Shown piece after piece: positions 16,054 to 24,746 of a stretch of DNA of 64,000 nt. Position numbers and translations under genes: made by a program. Source of the stretch: Pseudomonas sp. MTM4. Its GTDB lineage: Bacteria > Pseudomonadota > Gammaproteobacteria > Pseudomonadales > Pseudomonadaceae. The notes beneath the pieces were generated by a model. The model was not told the DNA's origin. It ran no database searches and saw nothing but the letters and a program-made list of their open reading frames with translations. Numbering within the stretch: the stretch's first letter is position 1; the number at the start of each line of letters is the position of its first letter. The stretch covers positions 310,001 through 374,000 of the forward strand of contig NZ_CP048411.1 in assembly GCF_019355055.1 (NCBI RefSeq), given 5' to 3'.

Positions 16054-17442
16054 CTACGCTGCGGCCTGGGTCGCTTGCCGGCGTATCTCCCATCGGGCAC
16101 TGCGCGCCAGGCGGATGGTGAGCAATATCGCGGCGCAGCTCAGGCCGGCGATCAGCCCTTGCCAGAGCCCTGCTGGACCGCTCGGATCGCCGAACCTGTC
16201 GGTGAGGCCCAGCAGGTAGCCTACCGGCAGGCCGATGCCCCAGTAGGCGAAGAGCGTGAAGATCATCGTCATGCGGGTGTCCTGATAGCCACGTAGCGCG
16301 CCGGCTGCGGTGACTTGCACCACGTCGGAGAACTGGAACAGCGCGGCGTAAAAGAACAGGCTGGCGGCGACGGCGATTACGGCCGGGTCGGTGGTATAGA
16401 TGCGAGCGATCTGCTCGCTGAACAACAGCATCGTGCCGGCCGAGAAACAGGCATAGACCAAACTTGAAACGATCCCGACGCCAGCAACGAAGCGCGCATC
16501 TCGCGGCGCGTTACGTCCCAGCGTCTGGCCGATGCGTACGGTGATGGCCATACCCAGCGACAGCGGAATCATGAAGATCAGCGAGGTGAAGTTCAGCGCG
16601 ATCTGGTGCCCAGCGACGACAGTTGCTCCGAGACTACCGATCAGCAGTGCGATGACCGAGAAGATGCTGGCCTCGGCGAACACCGCAACCCCGATCGGTA
16701 CGCCAACGGAAAGCAGGCGGCTCAGTACGGACCAGTCCGGCCAATCGAAACGGGCAAAAAGTCGGTTTGGTTGGTAGTAGTCGGCACGCCGGACCCAGAA
16801 CAGCATGGCCAGCAGCATGAAACCCATGACTACGGCAGTGGCCCAGCCGCAACCGACACCGCCCATGGCGGGCAGGCCAAGCTTGCCATAGATGAAGATG
16901 TAGTTGAGCGGGATGTTCAATGCCAGCGCAAGAAGCCCTACGACCATGCTGGGACGCGTGTGTCCGAGGCCGTCGCTGTAGCAGCGCAATACCTGGTACA
17001 GGGCCACCGCCGGAAAGCCGCACGCCACCGCTCTCAGATAGGCCATCGCTGGTTCAATCAGCGTCTGATCGACCTGCATCAGGTGTAGCACGGGTTCGGC
17101 ATTCCACATCATGATCGCCAACAGCGTGCCAATCCCGAGGCCCATCCATAATGCCTGGCGCACCAGCGGGCCGATCTGCTCATGCTGCCCGCTGCCGAAG
17201 CGCTGTGCGACATTGGGTGTGGTTGCCAGAATAATCCCTGTGAGAAGCAGAAACACAGGGACCCAGATGGAGTTGCCCAGCGCTACGGCAGCGAGATCGC
17301 GGGGGCTGACGCGCCCGGCCATCAACGTATCGACGAAGCCCATGGCGGTGTTCGCCAGTTGCGCGATCATCATGGGCAGGGCGAGAGCAAAGAGGGTGCG
17401 CAATTCAACGCGAACCCTGCTGAGTTTCGACTCAGTGGGCAT
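16054..17442 (-). CDS. MATE-family multidrug/cation efflux pump
   Basis: 462 residues, 12 predicted membrane helices in two homologous halves, as in NorM/PmpM. Family features: LALPMMIAQLANTAMGFVDT in helix 1 with the intracellular DTLMAGRVSP loop, and the second-half counterpart VGVPIGVAVFAEASIF with the acidic Glu in helix 7 that couples Na+ or H+. Extrudes fluoroquinolones, dyes and similar cations in characterised relatives (PmpM of P. aeruginosa uses H+). It ends convergent with the TSUP gene, 22 nt away, and faces pdxB across a 119-nt divergent gap. Confidence 0.92.
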   Translation of the reverse strand: MPTESKLSRVRVELRTLFALALPMMIAQLANTAMGFVDTLMAGRVSPRDLAAVALGNSIWVPVFLLLTGIILATTPNVAQRFGSGQHEQIGPLVRQALWMGLGIGTLLAIMMWNAEPVLHLMQVDQTLIEPAMAYLRAVACGFPAVALYQVLRCYSDGLGHTRPSMVVGLLALALNIPLNYIFIYGKLGLPAMGGVGCGWATAVVMGFMLLAMLFWVRRADYYQPNRLFARFDWPDWSVLSRLLSVGVPIGVAVFAEASIFSVIALLIGSLGATVVAGHQIALNFTSLIFMIPLSLGMAITVRIGQTLGRNAPRDARFVAGVGIVSSLVYACFSAGTMLLFSEQIARIYTTDPAVIAVAASLFFYAALFQFSDVVQVTAAGALRGYQDTRMTMIFTLFAYWGIGLPVGYLLGLTDRFGDPSGPAGLWQGLIAGLSCAAILLTIRLARSARWEIRRQATQAAA

Positions 17443-17561
17443 TCAGGGTGTATCCAATTGTATACAGAGCTGCTCAGTCTACGCCGTGAGAGGTGTTCTC
17501 GGAAGGCGGCACGGCGCTTCGAAGATGTCTAGAATGGGCTCATCACTGACGGAGCCTGCCA

Positions 17562-18707
17562 ATGCGCATCCTTGCCGACGAAAATATTCCGCTGGTCGAG
17601 GCATTCTTTATCGAGCACGGCGAGATTCGCCGTATGCCTGGCCGTAGCATCAATAGAGCGTCGCTCGAACAAGCTGAGGTGCTTCTGGTTCGTTCAGTCA
17701 CCCGTGTCGACCGCGAGCTGCTCGAAGGCAGTGCCGTGCGCTTCGTCGGTACCTGCACCATTGGTACCGATCATTTGGATATCGATTATTTCGAGGAGGC
17801 GGGTATTAGCTGGGCAAGCGCGCCGGGCTGCAATGCCCGGGGCGTCGTCGACTATGTGCTCGGCAGTCTCCTGGCGCTGGCCGAGCGTGGGGGCACGGAG
17901 CTGGCTGATCGCCGTTATGGTGTGGTCGGTGCCGGGCAAGTGGGTGGCAGACTGGTGGAGGTGTTGCGCGGCCTGGGTTGGAATGTACGGGTGTGTGATC
18001 CGCTGCGTCAGGCCCGTGAGGTTGGCGAGTTCGTCGGTCTGGATGAAATCCTCGCCGAGTGTGACGTCATCAGCCTGCATACACCTTTGACATTGGAAGG
18101 CGAGCATTCGACGTTTCACCTGCTGGACCGATCCCGTCTGCAACAGCTGCGCCCGGACGCCTGGCTGATCAACGCAGCTCGCGGTGCGGTCGTCGACAAC
18201 GCAGCTCTACGCGAACAGCTGACCAGTCGGCCCGATATTCAGGTGGTGCTCGACGTCTGGGAAGGGGAGCCGCAGGTTGACGTCGAACTGGCCAGGTTAT
18301 GTCGCATCGCCACACCGCACGTTGCCGGTTACAGCCTGGACGGCAAATTGCGCGGAACCGCTCAGATATACGAGGCGTTCTGCGTCAGCAAAGGACTGGC
18401 ACCCACGGTAGATCTGACCGATCTGACACCGGTCGCGCCGTTGCGTGGGCTTTCCTTCGATGCATCGGCGCCACCCCGTGATGCGCTGGCAACAATATGC
18501 CGAGCGGTTTACGACCCGCGTAGCGACGATGCAGCGTTTCGCCGAAGCTTGACCGGCAAAGATGAACAGCGTCGCAACGGCTTCGATCTGCTGCGCAAAC
18601 AGTACCCTCCGCGTCGAGAGATAGAGGGGCTGCAAGTCGAGATCAACGATGCCCAGCCGCAATTGGAGCAGTTGGTACGCGCACTGGGTGCGACCCTCAA
18701 GCGTTGA
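17562..18707 (+). CDS. pdxB: Erythronate-4-phosphate dehydrogenase
   Basis: NAD-dependent oxidation of 4-phosphoerythronate, the second step of the DXP-dependent pyridoxal phosphate pathway. 381 residues. N-terminal catalytic part [14 protein letters not shown], Rossmann dinucleotide motif [15 protein letters not shown] near residue 121, [12 protein letters not shown] near residue 203 (catalytic Arg), and the C-terminal dimerisation domain (DUF3410) that separates PdxB from other D-2-hydroxyacid dehydrogenases. ACGGAGCC precedes the ATG. Stand-alone unit followed by a hairpin. Confidence 0.96.
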   Translation: MRILADENIPLVEAFFIEHGEIRRMPGRSINRASLEQAEVLLVRSVTRVDRELLEGSAVRFVGTCTIGTDHLDIDYFEEAGISWASAPGCNARGVVDYVLGSLLALAERGGTELADRRYGVVGAGQVGGRLVEVLRGLGWNVRVCDPLRQAREVGEFVGLDEILAECDVISLHTPLTLEGEHSTFHLLDRSRLQQLRPDAWLINAARGAVVDNAALREQLTSRPDIQVVLDVWEGEPQVDVELARLCRIATPHVAGYSLDGKLRGTAQIYEAFCVSKGLAPTVDLTDLTPVAPLRGLSFDASAPPRDALATICRAVYDPRSDDAAFRRSLTGKDEQRRNGFDLLRKQYPPRREIEGLQVEINDAQPQLEQLVRALGATLKR

Positions 18708-18751
18708 CGCGACGTTTAGCGTGTTGCGAGCTGGATCTGCTTGGCTGACGA

Positions 18752-18776
18752 CAGGCCGGATGCAATTTGCGGCCTG
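18752..18776 (+). terminator. Hairpin between pdxB and dnaX
   Basis: Perfect 7-bp stem CAGGCCG / CGGCCTG with an 11-nt loop, ~45 nt after the pdxB stop and ~44 nt before the dnaX ATG. No U-tract. A possible factor-dependent terminator or leader structure. I looked here for the 4.5S RNA gene, which I recall lying near dnaX in P. aeruginosa, and did not find its conserved core. Confidence 0.35.
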
Positions 18777-18820
18777 CTCCGCTAGCATTACCCGTCCTCT
18801 GCTTTCCCCGCGATGGTGTT

Positions 18821-20827
18821 ATGAGTTATCAGGTTTTAGCCCGTAAATGGCGTCCGCGTTCGTTCCGCGAAATGGTCGGGCAGACGCACGTGCTCAAGGC
18901 TCTGATCAATGCGCTCGATAGCCAGCGCCTGCACCACGCTTATCTATTTACCGGTACCCGCGGGGTGGGTAAAACCACTATCGCGCGCATCATCGCCAAG
19001 TGCTTGAACTGCGAAACCGGCGTCAGCTCCACGCCTTGTGGCGAGTGTTCTGTATGTCGCGAGATCGATGAAGGCCGTTTCGTTGATCTGATCGAAGTCG
19101 ACGCCGCGAGCCGCACCAAGGTCGAAGACACTCGCGAGCTGCTGGATAACGTGCAATACGCGCCCAGCCGTGGGCGTTTCAAGGTTTACCTGATCGACGA
19201 AGTGCACATGCTCTCGTCGCATTCTTTCAACGCGCTGCTAAAGACGCTCGAAGAGCCGCCGCCGCACGTCAAGTTCCTGCTGGCCACCACCGATCCGCAG
19301 AAGCTGCCTGTCACCATTCTTTCGCGCTGTCTGCAGTTCTCGTTGAAGAACATGCCGCCGGAGCGGGTGGTCGAGCACCTGAACCATGTACTGCGTGCTG
19401 AAAACGTACCCTTCGAGCAAGACGCTCTCTGGCTGCTTGGACGCGCCGCCGACGGTTCGATGCGCGATGCCATGAGCCTGACCGACCAGGCGATCGCCTT
19501 TGGTGAGGGTAAGGTGCTGGCCGAGGACGTGCGTAGCATGCTCGGCACCCTGGATCACGGCCAGGTTTACGGGGTAATGCAGGCGCTACTGGAGGGTGAC
19601 GCACGCGCCATGCTGGAGGCGGTCCGGCACTTAGCGGAGCAAGGCCCGGACTGGGGCGGCGTGCTGGCCGAAATGCTCAATGTGCTGCATCGCGTCGCCA
19701 TCGCCCAGGCGTTGCCGGAGGCGGTGGATAACGGCCAGGGCGATCGTGAGCGGGTGCTGGGGCTGGCCCAGGCGTTGCCGGCTGAAGACGTACAGTTCTA
19801 CTACCAGATGGGCCTGATCGGTCGGCGCGATCTGCCGCTGGCGCCGGACCCACGCGGTGGCTTCGAAATGGTCCTGCTGCGCATGCTGGCGTTTCGACCG
19901 GCTGATAGTGAAGATGCACCACGAACACCGCTAAAGAGCCTGGGGATCAGTCCGGCCACGACTGATTCCAGACCAACCGATGTGGCCGGTCCAGCAACAT
20001 CGGCTGCGCCGGAACCTGAGTCGCGTGTGATGCCCGCGCCAGCGTCCCCGGCGCCCATTGTTTCTTCATCGTCACCGGAACCCGCTCTGGCGCCGATCAG
20101 TCCTGAACTCGCTCCGGCTACTGTGATCAAGCCCGAGTTGGTGTCCGAACCTGCGCCTCCGGTCGTCGACCTGCCTTGGAATGAGCCGCCGGTTACGCCC
20201 CCAGTTGCGGTGGAAAGCGAGGCACTTGAGCAGCGAATCGCCCCGGTTGGCGAGCCCGAGCATGTGGCCGCAGTCGTTGAGGTGAACGAGCCGGACGATG
20301 ACGAGCCGCCGTTGACCGACGAGGATTATTTCGAAGTCGAAACTCAGGCCGAAGCCTATCTCGAAGGGCTGGATGACCTGACGGCAGAACCGCAGGTCGT
20401 CGCGCCGGCTCCTGCGGTAGAGCCTGCTACCGGTCTGGCTGCCGAGTGGCTCGATATCTATCTGAAGTTGGGTCTGGGCGGCCTGACCGGCAGCATCGCG
20501 GCCAATTGCACGCTGATTTCAGTGAGCGACGATCGCTGGCTGATGCACCTGGATCCGGCGCAAAGTGCGCTATTCAACGCGACCCAGCATCGGCGTCTTA
20601 ACGAGGCGCTGAATCAATATCACGGGCGTACATTGCGGCTGGATATCGAGCTGCAGACGCCGCAGCAGGAAACACCCGCTCAGGCAGCGGCACGACGCCG
20701 TGGTGAGCGCCAGCGGGCGGCCGAGCAGTCGATCCAGGCTGATCCCGTAGTACAGCAATTGATGCAACAGTTCGCCGCCGTCATTCGTGACGGTACCATC
20801 GAACCCGTAGAACACTCCGAACCCTGA
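18821..20827 (+). CDS. dnaX: DNA polymerase III subunit tau (and gamma)
   Basis: Clamp-loader ATPase of the replicative polymerase. 668 residues. Walker A GTRGVGKTT (Lys 51), four-cysteine zinc module (Cys 64, 73, 76, 79), Walker B LIDEVHML and sensor 1 LLATTDPQKLP, SRC arginine finger in LSRCLQF. Residues ~370–535 are a Pro/Ala/Glu-rich linker, and the C-terminal ~130 residues form the tau-specific domain binding the polymerase alpha subunit. I see no A-AAA-AAG slippery heptamer of the E. coli kind, so a separate gamma product is not predicted from the sequence. Start MSYQVLARKWRP is universal in the family. The dnaX-ybaB-recR order is classical. Confidence 0.97.
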   Translation: MSYQVLARKWRPRSFREMVGQTHVLKALINALDSQRLHHAYLFTGTRGVGKTTIARIIAKCLNCETGVSSTPCGECSVCREIDEGRFVDLIEVDAASRTKVEDTRELLDNVQYAPSRGRFKVYLIDEVHMLSSHSFNALLKTLEEPPPHVKFLLATTDPQKLPVTILSRCLQFSLKNMPPERVVEHLNHVLRAENVPFEQDALWLLGRAADGSMRDAMSLTDQAIAFGEGKVLAEDVRSMLGTLDHGQVYGVMQALLEGDARAMLEAVRHLAEQGPDWGGVLAEMLNVLHRVAIAQALPEAVDNGQGDRERVLGLAQALPAEDVQFYYQMGLIGRRDLPLAPDPRGGFEMVLLRMLAFRPADSEDAPRTPLKSLGISPATTDSRPTDVAGPATSAAPEPESRVMPAPASPAPIVSSSSPEPALAPISPELAPATVIKPELVSEPAPPVVDLPWNEPPVTPPVAVESEALEQRIAPVGEPEHVAAVVEVNEPDDDEPPLTDEDYFEVETQAEAYLEGLDDLTAEPQVVAPAPAVEPATGLAAEWLDIYLKLGLGGLTGSIAANCTLISVSDDRWLMHLDPAQSALFNATQHRRLNEALNQYHGRTLRLDIELQTPQQETPAQAAARRRGERQRAAEQSIQADPVVQQLMQQFAAVIRDGTIEPVEHSEP

Positions 20828-20842
20828 TCCGAGGTAAATCCC

Positions 20843-21169
20843 ATGATGAAAGGTGGCATGGCCGGCCTGATGAAGCAGGCACAGCAGATGCAGGAAAAAA
20901 TGCAGAAGATGCAGGAGGAGTTGGCCAACGCCGAAGTCACCGGCCAGTCCGGCGCCGGCTTGGTGAGCGTTGTGATGAACGGCCGGCACGACGTCAAACG
21001 CGTCAGCCTGGACGACAGCCTGATGCAGGAAGACAAGGAGATCCTCGAGGATCTGATCGCCGCTGCGGTGAACGATGCAGTGCGCAAGATCGAGCAGAAC
21101 AGTAAGGAAAAGATGGCGGGCATGACCGAGGGCATGCAGCTGCCGCCGGGTTTCAAGATGCCGTTCTGA
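20843..21169 (+). CDS. ybaB: YbaB/EbfC nucleoid-associated protein
   Basis: 108 residues. Small DNA-binding dimer; the central beta region [21 protein letters not shown] and helical arms ([18 protein letters not shown]) match the YbaB/EbfC family. Met/Gln/Lys-rich first helix. Starts 15 nt after dnaX, so it belongs to the same operon; GATCCGAGGTAAATCCC supplies the ribosome-binding site. Usually encoded between dnaX and recR, as here. The gap to recR is 164 nt, unusually long for this operon, and filled by a repeat element. Confidence 0.95.
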   Translation: MMKGGMAGLMKQAQQMQEKMQKMQEELANAEVTGQSGAGLVSVVMNGRHDVKRVSLDDSLMQEDKEILEDLIAAAVNDAVRKIEQNSKEKMAGMTEGMQLPPGFKMPF

Positions 21170-21179
21170 AAGAAGCCAT

Positions 21180-21320
21180 AAGCTTGAAGCGCGAGGAAGA
21201 GCTTGCAAACCATCCGGTCGAACGCAGGCTCTGATTCAGCTTTCAGCTTTCAGCTTTCAGCTTTCAGCTTTCAGCTTTCAGCTTTCAGCTTTCAGCTTTC
21301 AGCTTTCAGCTTTCAGCTTT
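21180..21320. repeat. Heptad-repeat element with 12 perfect tandem CAGCTTT units
   Basis: From 21237 to 21320 there are exactly 84 nt composed of 12 identical copies of the 7-mer CAGCTTT. Upstream, 21180–21193 reads AAGCTTG, AAGCGCG, i.e. the same family of words in the opposite sense, so the whole resembles the AAG-heptad/CTT-heptad palindrome at 7893–7981, but with the right arm homogenised and expanded. The array ends 13 nt before the recR ATG. A perfect short tandem repeat of this length is a slippage-prone locus. Confidence 0.93.
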
Positions 21321-21333
21321 ATCCGAGAAATTC

Positions 21334-21933
21334 ATGAGCTTCAGTCCCCTTATTCGTCAACTCATCGATGCGCTGCGCGTTCTTCCCGGTGTCGGACAGA
21401 AAACCGCTCAGCGCATGGCGCTACAGATGCTCGAGCGTGATCGAAGTGGCGGGCTGCGATTGGCGCAAGCGCTTGCACGGGCGATGGAGGAGGTGGGCTA
21501 TTGCCGGCAATGCCGTACGTTGAGCGAGGATGAACTCTGTCCGCAATGTGCCGACCCGCGGCGGGACGATTCGCTGCTATGCATCGTCCAGAGCCCAGTG
21601 GATGTGTTCGCTGTGGAACAGACCGGTTTTCGTGGGCGCTACTTCGTCCTGAAGGGGCACTTATCGCCGCTCGACGGGCTGGGTCCCGAGGCCATCGGTA
21701 TCCCTGAACTGCTTGTGCGTGTAGCTGAAGGCAATTTCAGCGAAGCGATATTGGCAACCAATCCGACCGTAGAAGGTGAGGCGACTGCTCATTACATCGC
21801 CCAGCTGTTGATTCCGAAGGGGTTGACGTTGAGCCGCATCGCACATGGCGTGCCGCTTGGTGGAGAGCTCGATCTGGTCGATGGCGGCACGCTTGCCCAC
21901 GCCTTGGCTGGACGGAAGACGATCACGCTCTAA
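21334..21933 (+). CDS. recR: Recombination mediator RecR
   Basis: Works with RecO (and RecF) to load RecA on gapped single-stranded DNA. 199 residues: N-terminal helix-hairpin-helix ([16 protein letters not shown]), C4 zinc finger [16 protein letters not shown] near residues 57–72, then the Toprim domain with [14 protein letters not shown] and the acidic patch [13 protein letters not shown]. The ATG is preceded by ATCCGAGAAATTC, a poor ribosome-binding site, directly after the CAGCTTT array. Expression could be coupled to ybaB in other strains, but here it is separated by the repeat element. Confidence 0.97.
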   Translation: MSFSPLIRQLIDALRVLPGVGQKTAQRMALQMLERDRSGGLRLAQALARAMEEVGYCRQCRTLSEDELCPQCADPRRDDSLLCIVQSPVDVFAVEQTGFRGRYFVLKGHLSPLDGLGPEAIGIPELLVRVAEGNFSEAILATNPTVEGEATAHYIAQLLIPKGLTLSRIAHGVPLGGELDLVDGGTLAHALAGRKTITL

Positions 21934-22115
21934 TCTTTTGCCGTAGTGCAATCTCAGCAACTTATAACCTCCGGTTTAATGCTTATGGCTGTTAACTAGT
22001 GCCGTTCAGAAATAACTTCGTGTAAAGTTCTAAGCCAGAATTGATTTATAACTAAATGGAATTGAAAGCTTTCTTTTGGTTATATGACTAAATGCTGCCT
22101 AAGAGCTTGAGGTTG

Positions 22116-23108
22116 ATGATGAAGGCAAAACACTGGCTGGTCCCTGCGCTACTGCTGCTCAGCGCTTTCGCGCAAGCTCAAGAAAAGTTCAAGGTTGGCT
22201 TCATCCGGGTTATGGACGATGCTCAAGCGATGGTTGCCTTCGAAGGCGACTTGTACAAAAAGCATGGACTGGATGTAGAACTGGTCGAATTCAGCTCCGG
22301 GACCGATCTGATCAAGGCGATCGTTGGCGGGCAGCTGGATACAGGTGTACTGGGCTTCACCAACGCGGTCGCCTGGGCTTCCAAGGGCGCCGATCTGAAA
22401 GTGGTCGGTGGTGCCCAGCAGGGTTATCACTCGATTCTGGTGCGTAACGAAACCGGTATCGATGATGTGGCCGGTCTCAAGGGACACAGCTTGGCTTCGC
22501 AGCGCGAGGGCAGCACCGCCGATTCGGTACTGCGCGGCGTGACGCTGAAGTCTGCCGGCCTGCAACCCAGCGACGTAAACATCATGGGTGTCAGTCCGGC
22601 GGTTGCGGTGCAGTCGCTGGTTTCCGGTCGGGTCGATGCGGCGTTCCTGTTCGAGCCCTATGACCGCATCGCCCAGCTGGTAGCACCGGTCAAGCAGATC
22701 TACGAGATCGGCGAGGTCTGGCCTTTCCCCTGCATGGTGGTGATCACTTCCGGTGAAACATTGGCCAAGCGCAAGGATGCCGTCTGGAAATCTCTCGATG
22801 CCCAGCGTGACGCCATTGAGTTGCTGGAGAAGCAACCTGCCGAAGCCGCCAAGCTGATCGCCGATTACTTCATTGCCGAACCGACGCTCAAGACGCTCGA
22901 GCGTGGCGAGTTGTCACGTGAGGTGGTAATCGAGGAAGCCATCGCGACCCAGGATTTCACCGCCAAACTGGACGATGCCGATCTGGCGCGTATCCAGGAG
23001 CTGGCCGATATCCTTCAGGAACTGGGTTCGCTGAAAACCCGCGACGGCAAGCCGTTCGATACCAGCGCGATCCTTGATCTTTCCTGGCAGGAAGCACGCG
23101 AACTCTGA
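22116..23108 (+). CDS. ABC transporter substrate-binding protein (NitT/TauT, SsuA/NMT1-like)
   Basis: 330 residues from the first of two adjacent ATG codons preceded by TTGAGGTTG. Signal peptide ending AFAQAQ, mature start EKFKVGFIRV. NMT1/THI5-SsuA fold: FSSGTDLIKAIVGGQLDTGVLG (ligand site), YHSILVRNETGI, and LKGHSLASQREGSTAD, typical of periplasmic proteins for sulfonates, nitrate, riboflavin or pyrimidine precursors. First gene of a three-part ABC cassette plus a fourth secreted gene. The preceding ~180 nt are AT-rich compared with the surroundings. The substrate is unknown; an organosulfur compound is a guess from the family. Confidence 0.88.
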   Translation: MMKAKHWLVPALLLLSAFAQAQEKFKVGFIRVMDDAQAMVAFEGDLYKKHGLDVELVEFSSGTDLIKAIVGGQLDTGVLGFTNAVAWASKGADLKVVGGAQQGYHSILVRNETGIDDVAGLKGHSLASQREGSTADSVLRGVTLKSAGLQPSDVNIMGVSPAVAVQSLVSGRVDAAFLFEPYDRIAQLVAPVKQIYEIGEVWPFPCMVVITSGETLAKRKDAVWKSLDAQRDAIELLEKQPAEAAKLIADYFIAEPTLKTLERGELSREVVIEEAIATQDFTAKLDDADLARIQELADILQELGSLKTRDGKPFDTSAILDLSWQEAREL

Positions 23109-23148
23109 TCGTCGTATCGGCGACCTGTTAATGGCGCCGATCGTTCAT

Positions 23149-23175
23149 TGCCCGGCCACGTGCCGGGCAGTTTTC
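23149..23175 (+). terminator. Intra-operon intrinsic terminator between binding protein and ATPase genes
   Basis: Perfect 8-bp GC-rich stem TGCCCGGC / GCCGGGCA with loop CACGT, followed by GTTTTC. It lies 40 nt after the binding-protein stop and 42 nt before the ATPase start. It fits a leaky terminator that keeps the periplasmic binding protein in excess over the membrane components, a common arrangement in ABC operons. Confidence 0.75.
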
Positions 23176-23217
23176 ATTCTGCCGGTCGTTGCCGGTGAAG
23201 TTTCTTTCAGGTTTTTC

Positions 23218-23964
23218 ATGCAGCTCAGATTCGAAGAAGTAGACAAGCAGTTCGGGCAACTGGAAGTCATCAAGGGTTTCAATGGTGAGTTTGCCCAGGG
23301 CGAACTGGTAGCGCTGGTCGGACCTTCCGGTTGTGGCAAATCGACCTTGCTGCATCTGGTGGCCGGGCTGGAGAACCCGACTGCAGGTCGTGTGTTGGCC
23401 GATGGCAAGAAGATTCCCGGACCGAGCCCGCGGCGCACCCTGGTATTCCAGGAGCATGCGCTCTATCCATGGCTGAGCCTGCAGGCCAATGTCGCCATGG
23501 CGCTGGAGCTGCAGGGCGTGGCGAAGGTCAGTGCCTTCGAGCAAGCCGCTGCCTGGTTGGCCCGGGTGAGCCTGGAAGGCTTCGAACATTACTACCCTCA
23601 CCAGGTTTCGGGTGGCATGCGTCAGCGCACGGCATTGGCGCGTGCCTTCATCGCCAAACCCGAGGTACTGCTGCTCGATGAGCCCTTCGGTGCGCTTGAT
23701 GCGCTGACCCGCATGGCGCTGCAGGACGTGCTGCTGGAGCTCATCAACGAACATCAGCCCACCGTGCTGCTGGTGACCCATGACGTCGACGAGGCGCTGT
23801 ATCTGGCCGACCATGTCCTCGTATTCAGCGCGCGCCCGGCGCGGGTGCTGAAAACCTTCAATTTCACCCATTGCGAGAAGAGTCACGATCTCTCCGCATT
23901 TGCCGCCGAGCGCACCGAGATTCTGCGGTTGCTGGGCATCAAGACGGAGGTCGGTCAGCCATGA
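23218..23964 (+). CDS. ABC transporter ATP-binding protein (NitT/TauT type)
   Basis: 248 residues. Walker A GPSGCGKST near residue 38, Q-loop LVFQEHALYPW, signature HQVSGGMRQRTALARA (SGGMRQR, typical of SsuB/TauB), Walker B LLLDEPFGALDA and the H-loop LLVTHDVDEAL. The start MQLRFEEVDKQF gives the standard length; an in-frame extension upstream would run through the terminator hairpin and is discarded. Its stop overlaps the permease start by 4 nt. Energises uptake with the flanking permease and binding protein. Confidence 0.93.
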   Translation: MQLRFEEVDKQFGQLEVIKGFNGEFAQGELVALVGPSGCGKSTLLHLVAGLENPTAGRVLADGKKIPGPSPRRTLVFQEHALYPWLSLQANVAMALELQGVAKVSAFEQAAAWLARVSLEGFEHYYPHQVSGGMRQRTALARAFIAKPEVLLLDEPFGALDALTRMALQDVLLELINEHQPTVLLVTHDVDEALYLADHVLVFSARPARVLKTFNFTHCEKSHDLSAFAAERTEILRLLGIKTEVGQP

Positions 23965-24734
23965 GTCAACCTCGTCGTCTAACCGGGCCGAAGAAACACC
24001 TTGCTGTGGTGCTGGCGGTCCTGTTCATCCTGCTGATTTGGCAGGCTGCGGCCTGGAGCCTGCCATCGTTTCTGATGCCAGGGATTCCCACGGTGCTCGA
24101 ACGGCTGTTCGCCACGGTACAAGAGCCCGAATTCCGCGAAGGCCTGTACGGCAGCATGAGCCGTCTTGGTAGCGGCTACGGCTTTGCGCTGCTGTTTGGC
24201 ATTGGCTTTGGTCTGGTCGGAGGCGTGCTGTTCTTCTTTCGGGAGATCCTGCGCTCGGCCATCGTCATCCTGCAGTCGATTCCCTCGATCGCTTGGGTGC
24301 CGCTATTTCTCATCGTCATGGGCTTCGGCAACCTGCCGATCATCGTTGTGGTGGCCCTGGCGGCATTCTTCCCCATGGCCCTGTCGGTGATGAACGCCAC
24401 CGAAAGCGTGCAGCCGGTACATGTATCGGCCGCGCGGGTGATGGGGGCGTCGCGCTGGCAGTTGCTGCGGCGCGTTTATTTGCCGGCAGTGATGCCAGAA
24501 TTGATTACCGGCGCTCAGCTGGCCTTCGGTAACGCTTGGCGTGCGCTGATTTCCGCTGAAATGCTGATCGGCTTCGGGCAGGGCCTGGGGCGTTCACTCG
24601 CCTATTCCGGCGAGATCGCCGACATGGTCGGGGTGATGATGAATATCCTGGTGATCGCCATTCTTGCCACGCTGATCGATCAGGTGGTGCTGGAAAAATT
24701 CAAACAAAGGATGCTTCGCTACCAGTACGTCTGA
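23961..24734 (+). CDS. ABC transporter permease (NitT/TauT type)
   Basis: 257 residues, about six membrane helices. The EAA loop that docks to the ATPase is clear: HVSAARVMGASRWQLLRRVYLPAVMPEL, with the conserved G of GAS. LIWQAAAW and SLPSFLMPGIPTV at the N-terminus are typical of SsuC/TauC-like permeases. Starts within the ATPase stop codon (ATGA), with GGAGGTCGG upstream. Confidence 0.93.
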   Translation: MSQPRRLTGPKKHLAVVLAVLFILLIWQAAAWSLPSFLMPGIPTVLERLFATVQEPEFREGLYGSMSRLGSGYGFALLFGIGFGLVGGVLFFFREILRSAIVILQSIPSIAWVPLFLIVMGFGNLPIIVVVALAAFFPMALSVMNATESVQPVHVSAARVMGASRWQLLRRVYLPAVMPELITGAQLAFGNAWRALISAEMLIGFGQGLGRSLAYSGEIADMVGVMMNILVIAILATLIDQVVLEKFKQRMLRYQYV

Positions 24735-24746
24735 GAAGGAGGTGCC

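Noticed and set aside
18821..20827. A programmed frameshift site in dnaX producing gamma
   Set aside because: I found no A-AAA-AAG heptamer or A-rich slippery stretch in the linker region, so a separate gamma product cannot be claimed.
21237..21320. The tandem array as a CRISPR or as coding repeats
   Set aside because: The unit is 7 nt with no spacers, and no frame through it forms a plausible gene; it is a simple tandem repeat.
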